This document shows, in pieces, positions 8,228 to 11,661 of a DNA stretch of 11,661 bases (positions within the stretch are counted from its first letter, which is position 1; every line of letters begins with the position of its first letter). The DNA comes from an uncultured Paracoccaceae bacterium (GTDB lineage: Bacteria; Pseudomonadota; Alphaproteobacteria; Rhodobacterales; Rhodobacteraceae). Under the pieces are notes generated by a model, which did no database searches, had not been told where the DNA came from, and saw only the letters and a list, made by a program, of their open reading frames with translations. The translations under genes were made by a program, and so were the position numbers. The stretch is from the NCBI GenBank assembly GCA_913054485.1, contig CAJXHQ010000046.1, forward strand, positions 1 to 11,661, in the 5' to 3' direction.

Positions 8228-8250
8228 GCGCCCCCAAGTGGCAGGGGCGC
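8228..8250 (-). terminator. possible terminator or mRNA 3'-end hairpin after the OmpA-like gene
   Basis: GCGCCCC and GGGGCGC make a perfect 7-bp GC stem with a 9-base loop, 12 bases past the stop codon of the OmpA-like gene. The following minus-strand bases (TGTTCACAGTTT) are only moderately U-rich, so termination may be partial. The position right after a stop and the GC-rich stem favour a 3'-end stabiliser or attenuating terminator between the outer-membrane and inner-membrane gene blocks. Confidence 0.45.
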
Positions 8251-8262
8251 AGCCAATCCAGG

Positions 8263-8895
8263 CTATTCGCTGTCGAGCGAAAACTCCGTGATACCCGTTA
8301 CCAGGGTCGTCGGCGGGACCGCGCTGTTGACATATTCGCGATAGACCACCGCCGCATATTTACCGTCCAGCACAGTCGGGTGGCGGCCGAAGAAGCCGGA
8401 GACCTCGGTGACGGTGCGGCGGTTGCGGCGTTCGCGCGCGCTGGTAGCGATCAGAGGCTGGGTCTCACCATAAGACACAACCGCTTCCAGGCGGTTCCGG
8501 CTGATGCCTTTGGTGGCAAAATAATTGATCGCGGCCTTGGCGCGGCGCAGGCCCAAGCGCTTGTTATAGGCGGCGCTGCCAACGGCATCCGTGTGGCCGT
8601 AAACCCGGAAACGCACTTCCGGGAACTGCCGGATCCAGTCGGCTTGCTGATCCAGGACCGCCTTGGCGCCCGCGTCCAGTACCGCGCTGTCAAAGCCAAA
8701 GTTGATGGTGTCGGGGACTTCCTTGGCGAAGCGTTCCGCCAGCTGAACCGCATAGCTGCGCTCGCCGGTCATCACCAGCGCGTTGTTCAGCGTGGCATCA
8801 CCGAAGCTGCCGCGCGCCAGCTCCGAACCGGCTTCATTGTAGCTGCAGGCCGCAGCCGTCAGGCTGAGGCTCAGAAAGGCTGCTTTGCGGATCAT
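8263..8895 (-). CDS. OmpA-family peptidoglycan-binding lipoprotein of the tad cluster
   Basis: The protein has 210 residues from the ATG at 8895: an MIRK start, a hydrophobic run, then LTAAAC with a likely lipidated cysteine at 17. Residues ~63-162 are an OmpA C-terminal domain: INFGFDSAVLD, then YGHTDAVGS and LGLRRAKAA, with D103 and R118 at the positions that bind diaminopimelate in the family, and a NRR tail at 158-160. It probably tethers the outer-membrane part of the pilus to the cell wall. It occupies the place where CpaD or RcpB-type lipoproteins lie in other tad loci. Start choice: AAGGA is 8 bases before 8895; an in-frame ATG at 8916 overlaps the cpaC stop (ATGA) but would put seven residues before the lipoprotein leader. 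The last ~45 residues after the OmpA domain are unassigned. Confidence 0.88.
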   Translation of the reverse strand: MIRKAAFLSLSLTAAACSYNEAGSELARGSFGDATLNNALVMTGERSYAVQLAERFAKEVPDTINFGFDSAVLDAGAKAVLDQQADWIRQFPEVRFRVYGHTDAVGSAAYNKRLGLRRAKAAINYFATKGISRNRLEAVVSYGETQPLIATSARERRNRRTVTEVSGFFGRHPTVLDGKYAAVVYREYVNSAVPPTTLVTGITEFSLDSE

Positions 8896-8912
8896 CGGTG
8901 CCATCCTTGCGC

Positions 8913-10304
8913 TCATTCCATCACATAGCCGTAAGAGCCGCTGAAGCCCTGATTGGCTACCTCCGAGGCGGGGCCGTTTTTCACTTTGGCGGTCTTGCCG
9001 AACAGGAACAGGTCGCGCTCGCTGGGGGCGGTGATCCGGTCCGTCGGCAGGGTCAGCGCTTCGCCGCGGGTCGGGGTAACCAGGTGACCGCTGACGATGA
9101 TCACCAGTTCGCTCTGTGACCGCTGGTAGTTGGCGCTGCGGAACAGAGACCCCAGAACCGGAACGTCGCCGATCCATGGCAGCTGCGAGGAACTGTCCAT
9201 AAAGTCGTCCTCGATCAGCCCGGCAATCGCGAAGCTCTCGCCGTCCCGCAGTTCCACGGTGGTGGTTGTCTCGCGCTTGGAGAAGGCGTCTACGGTCAGC
9301 CCGGAGACGCTGATGCCGTTTGCGGAATCGATCGAGGAGACTGCCGCGCGCAGTTCCAGATTGATCAGGTCCTTGTCGACCACCCGCGGGATGAAGTTCA
9401 GCTGGATGCCGAAGGGCTTAAACTCAACACTGATGGCACCGTCGTCCTGCACCGAGGGCACCGGGTATTCGCCGCCTGCCAGGAAGGTCGCCTCCTGACC
9501 CGACAGGGCGGAGAGGTTCGGTTCCGCCAGGGTGCGGACCAGCCCGTTGCGCTCCAGCGCTTCCAGGAGCAGGCCCACTTCCAGGGAGCCGATGCCGAAA
9601 GTATGCACCAAGGCGCCGAAAATCCCGCCCTGCGGTGTGATTGTCCCGCCACCGAGGCTGTTGTCACCCAGCAGCCATGTGCCGGTTTCGCCTGCGATAT
9701 TCGAACCGCCCAGGGCCACCGAGGCGCTGAGTGATTTGGACACCGACCGCTGTACCTCGGCGAAGCGCACTTTCAGCATTACCTGCTGCACACCGCCCAC
9801 GGACATCAGGTTGGACACCCGCTCCGGAGCATAGCGGCTGGCCAGGTCCAGCGCGCGCTGCATCCGCAGGGCGCTGGAGACCGTGCCGGACAGCACGATG
9901 CCGTCATTGGCGGTGCGGACTTCGATTTTTTCATTTGGCAGGATCTGGCGCAGGCGTTCCTTGAACTCCGTGACATCGGCAGCCACGCGCACATCCACAT
10001 TGGTGATCAGCTTACCGGATGCGTCCAGCAGCACCAGGGTTGTCGTCCCCGGAGATTTGCCAAGCACATAAATCGTGCGGTCCGACAGGGAGGAAATATC
10101 GGCGATGCCCGGGTTGGCGATGCTCAGCTCGGCAAAGGGCGTATCGCTCTCCACCACCACGGCGCGGTTCATCGGGACATCCAGCCGCGAGCTGGTGCCG
10201 GATTTCACCACCGTCAATGTCTCTGCCGCGGCCCCGTCCGGACCCGGCACGCCAAGCAGCCAGAAACCCGCCAGGGCAGCCGCCATCAAACGTAGGAATG
10301 TCAT
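8913..10304 (-). CDS. cpaC: CpaC/RcpA, Flp pilus outer-membrane secretin
   Basis: The protein has 463 residues with a cleavable signal peptide (likely cut near AAA-ET, ~27). An N-terminal pilus-associated domain covers ~30-108, a BON-like domain ~110-165, and the secretin domain ~175-412. The secretin part shows VMLKVRFAEVQRS at its start, LAEPNLSALSGQEATFLAGG at 259-278 and the signature VPVLGSLF at 381-388. Secretins form the multimeric outer-membrane channel through which the pilus passes. The start at ATG 10304 follows AGG five bases upstream and begins directly with the signal peptide; a GTG at 10325 would add seven polar residues before it. A ~50-residue tail after the secretin domain is unassigned. 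A terminator upstream suggests it can be transcribed apart from cpaB. Confidence 0.95.
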   Translation of the reverse strand: MTFLRLMAAALAGFWLLGVPGPDGAAAETLTVVKSGTSSRLDVPMNRAVVVESDTPFAELSIANPGIADISSLSDRTIYVLGKSPGTTTLVLLDASGKLITNVDVRVAADVTEFKERLRQILPNEKIEVRTANDGIVLSGTVSSALRMQRALDLASRYAPERVSNLMSVGGVQQVMLKVRFAEVQRSVSKSLSASVALGGSNIAGETGTWLLGDNSLGGGTITPQGGIFGALVHTFGIGSLEVGLLLEALERNGLVRTLAEPNLSALSGQEATFLAGGEYPVPSVQDDGAISVEFKPFGIQLNFIPRVVDKDLINLELRAAVSSIDSANGISVSGLTVDAFSKRETTTTVELRDGESFAIAGLIEDDFMDSSSQLPWIGDVPVLGSLFRSANYQRSQSELVIIVSGHLVTPTRGEALTLPTDRITAPSERDLFLFGKTAKVKNGPASEVANQGFSGSYGYVME

Positions 10305-10413
10305 GTGACCTGCCTTTCCGATCACGCCTCAAAACCGGGTCTTTGCGCCCGCAATTGCAGCCACCTTGGGGCAATAGGCGGATTTTTGCAAGAAACAACG
10401 GTTTGCACCGAAG

Positions 10414-10443
10414 TCTTTATGTTGGTGGAAAGCAACATAAAGA
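10414..10443. promoter_or_regulatory. 11-bp palindrome in the cpaB-cpaC gap (operator or RNA hairpin candidate)
   Basis: TCTTTATGTTG and CAACATAAAGA are perfect inverted copies separated by 8 bases. The dyad is AT-rich against a GC-rich background and stands about 110 bases before the cpaC start, at the end of the U-tract of the cpaB terminator. Its symmetry on both strands and lack of a following U-run favour a regulator-binding site or leader hairpin over a second terminator. Confidence 0.55.
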
Positions 10444-10472
10444 TAAAACCCGCTCCATTTCAGGAACGGGTT
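10436..10472 (-). terminator. rho-independent terminator after cpaB
   Basis: The minus-strand RNA forms a 10-bp stem, AACCCGUUCC with GGAGCGGGUU, around the loop UGAAAU, followed by UUUUAUCUUUAUG. One pair is a G-U wobble on the minus transcript but an A-C mismatch on the plus strand, which fits a terminator for minus-strand transcription. It lies 28 bases past the cpaB stop, so the pilin-cpaB unit can end here. Confidence 0.75.
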
Positions 10473-10500
10473 CCGACGTTCTTAAAGGCCGGCGCTGCGG

Positions 10501-11355
10501 TCAGTTGGAGCAGGGGATCGGGATGTTCACCACTTCGGCACCGCGGCGGGTGCGGATCGTGCAGACCTTCTCCGGCGCGCGCTGCGGGGCGGCCTGGACC
10601 TCGCCCAGTCCAAGGAGCGAACGCTGGTCGACCTGCACCACCGAGGCAACCGTGTCATCCTGCGCTCCGACCAGTGCCAGCGACAGCCGGCCGGTGGATT
10701 GCGCCTGCGCCAGGGCAGCGACCTGTTCAGAGGTCGCGGTGACGGTCACGGTCCGCGCGATCATTGTGCCGGAAATGTCCTCGCTGGCCCGCTGATCGAC
10801 GGCCAGAAGCTCGATATTGGCCTGGATCATACGGGTGATTTCACCCTTGCCGCCTACGCCGCGCAGGGTGCCGGTCCAGTAGACATCCACCTGGTCTCCC
10901 GGCCGCAGGAAGCCCGACACGCCCAAGGCCACATCCACCTTAATCGCAAAGGCGCGCATGCCTTTGCCGAGGCGCGATGTCAGGCCGGCATCTTCACCCG
11001 GCCGGGTCACTTTCACCGCCAGAACGGCCTCGTCTTTTTCCATCGCGCGGATGATGATCCGCCGGTCGTCATCGGATTCAGACGGGAACAGCACCTTGGC
11101 GTCCGTGAAGACCCCCTCGGGCACCGCATCCTTCGGCCAGAGCACGTAGCGGACATGTTCTTTGGTGAGCTTCTCACCGTATTTCAGAGGCTTGTTCGCG
11201 ACAATAACCTTGACCGTGGGCACGATTCTTGAATTCGCCGCCCGTTCCTTGGCCAGTTCTGTCTGATAGGCGGAGATATAGTTCTTGGCCATCATGACCG
11301 CGCCGCCTGCAAGGGCCACCCCGACAATCAGGACTAAACCGAATACTGCGCGCAT
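10501..11355 (-). CDS. cpaB: CpaB/RcpC, Flp pilus assembly protein with SAF domain
   Basis: This 284-residue protein has an N-terminal membrane anchor or signal (4-23). A SAF domain lies at ~45-117 (VPTVKVIVANKPLKYGEKLT, then AVLAVKVTRPGE). The RcpC-type region at ~130-235 includes RPGDQVDVYW (151-160). CpaB is a periplasmic partner of the secretin and is needed for pilus biogenesis; its SAF fold is thought to touch glycan or the secretin. The only two cysteines, C265 and C282, bracket the last folded segment and could form a disulphide. The ATG has an AAAGGAG ribosome site 4 bases upstream. It follows the small pilin gene by 59 bases and is followed by a terminator. Confidence 0.95.
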   Translation of the reverse strand: MRAVFGLVLIVGVALAGGAVMMAKNYISAYQTELAKERAANSRIVPTVKVIVANKPLKYGEKLTKEHVRYVLWPKDAVPEGVFTDAKVLFPSESDDDRRIIIRAMEKDEAVLAVKVTRPGEDAGLTSRLGKGMRAFAIKVDVALGVSGFLRPGDQVDVYWTGTLRGVGGKGEITRMIQANIELLAVDQRASEDISGTMIARTVTVTATSEQVAALAQAQSTGRLSLALVGAQDDTVASVVQVDQRSLLGLGEVQAAPQRAPEKVCTIRTRRGAEVVNIPIPCSN

Positions 11356-11369
11356 GATGCTCCTTTCTT

Positions 11370-11390
11370 CGCCTCTGCGTTACAGCGGCG
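11370..11390 (-). other. short hairpin between pilin gene and cpaB
   Basis: The minus-strand RNA can fold CGCC-G-CTG against CAG-A-GGCG, seven pairs with one G-A mismatch and a 5-base loop, just before the cpaB ribosome site. It could lower read-through or protect the pilin mRNA 3' end, as small pilin genes are often expressed above their neighbours. Chance is possible. Confidence 0.3.
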
Positions 11391-11414
11391 ACATTTCTGA
11401 GACTCTTGGATCTG

Positions 11415-11594
11415 TCACAGCTGGACTTCCGCCTCAGCCATGAGACCCGCGAGTAAACTGGCCATGCCGGTAAAAACGTCAGCAACAGCACCGTAACTGA
11501 ACAACAGAAAGCCGATCACTCCGGCTGTCAGTACAATCCAGTCGACGGTAACGGCGCCGTCCTCGCTGTAGAGGTAAGTTATTATATGTCTCAT
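11415..11594 (-). CDS. Flp-like type IVb prepilin (59 residues)
   Basis: A short basic leader MRHIITYLYSEDG is followed by AVTVDW and one long hydrophobic stretch (~19-50), the layout of Flp pilins and pseudopilins. The likely cut is after G13, giving a 46-residue mature pilin. At the +5/+6 positions, where Flp has Glu-Tyr, this protein has Asp18-Trp19: the acidic and aromatic character is kept but the residues differ. An in-frame codon at 11642 would add 16 polar residues and destroy the short leader, so I use the ATG at 11594 with GGTGAG three bases upstream. Codons are less GC-rich at the start (AGA, ATA, ATA, ACT). It is first in a unit with cpaB. It may be the main pilin or a minor one; the main pilin could also lie beyond the right edge. 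Confidence 0.82.
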   Translation of the reverse strand: MRHIITYLYSEDGAVTVDWIVLTAGVIGFLLFSYGAVADVFTGMASLLAGLMAEAEVQL

Positions 11595-11624
11595 TGACTC
11601 ACCGTTGCGCTGAAATGCCGGGGC

Positions 11625-11656
11625 CCTGTTACCGTGTTCCACGGCGTCGTAACAGG
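11625..11656 (-). promoter_or_regulatory. bulged hairpin upstream of the pilin gene
   Basis: Outer arms CCTGTTA/TAACAGG (7 bp) enclose an inner stem CCGTG/CACGG (5 bp) with a 3-base loop, and five bases bulge on one side. It sits 31 to 62 bases before the pilin start codon. It may be a 5'-leader structure of the pilin mRNA or a dyad for a regulator; alternatively it ends an upstream gene outside the window. The sequence alone does not decide. Confidence 0.45.
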
Positions 11657-11661
11657 TAAGC

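Noticed and set aside
7213..8928. Long plus-strand open frame of 571 codons opposite cpaE and the OmpA-like gene
   Set aside because: It is antisense to two well-supported genes and the gap between them. Its product is rich in Arg, His and Gln, typical of reading GC-rich genes backwards, and shows no recognisable domain.
8917..9177. Upstream extension of the OmpA-like gene into cpaC
   Set aside because: The extra residues are an out-of-frame reading of the secretin gene, and the lipoprotein leader begins at 8895.
10305..10500. CtrA-type binding site (TTAA, seven bases, TTAA) as a control point of the pilus genes
   Set aside because: I looked in all gaps and found no acceptable match; only weak promoter-like hexamers are present.

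Overview
The window is one block of a tight adherence (tad/flp) type IVb pilus locus, with every gene on the minus strand. Transcription therefore runs from the right end of the window to the left. High GC by eye, the gene order, an OmpA-type lipoprotein between secretin and cpaE, and a short pilin with an EDGAVTVDW processing region all suggest an alphaproteobacterium. The Rhodobacteraceae (Roseobacter group) is most likely. The taxon is inference from gene content; no search was run.

Layout in transcription order. A 59-residue Flp-like prepilin (11594-11415) has a bulged hairpin upstream. It is followed by cpaB/rcpC (11355-10501). A rho-independent terminator and a separate 11-bp palindrome fill the 196-base gap before the secretin gene cpaC/rcpA (10304-8913). 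An OmpA-family lipoprotein (8895-8263) follows without a real gap. A 189-base gap holds three inverted repeats, two of which share bases. Then come the core cytoplasmic and inner-membrane genes: cpaE/tadZ (8073-6835), cpaF/tadA (6813-5377), tadB (5373-4405), tadC (4394-3417), a tadD-type TPR lipoprotein (3307-2729), a second TPR lipoprotein (2701-1853) and the prepilin peptidase cpaA/tadV (1848-1354). Last is an AAA+ ATPase with an N-terminal winged-helix-like domain (1236 to beyond the left edge).

How the parts fit together, from family knowledge: the prepilin peptidase trims the prepilin. The hexameric ATPase CpaF drives assembly on the TadB/TadC membrane platform. CpaE positions the machine. 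CpaC is the outer-membrane secretin, helped by CpaB and by lipoproteins. No tadE, tadF, tadG or clear CpaD homologue lies in the window, so the locus probably continues, or has a second part, outside it.

Most of this is an ordinary tad locus. Parts worth a second look are the winged-helix/AAA+ protein, the altered processing motif of the small pilin, the CpaE nucleotide loop without lysine, and the RNA-structure candidates in the two larger gaps. No stretch over 300 bases lacks a gene. I saw no tRNA, rRNA, mobile element or CRISPR array.
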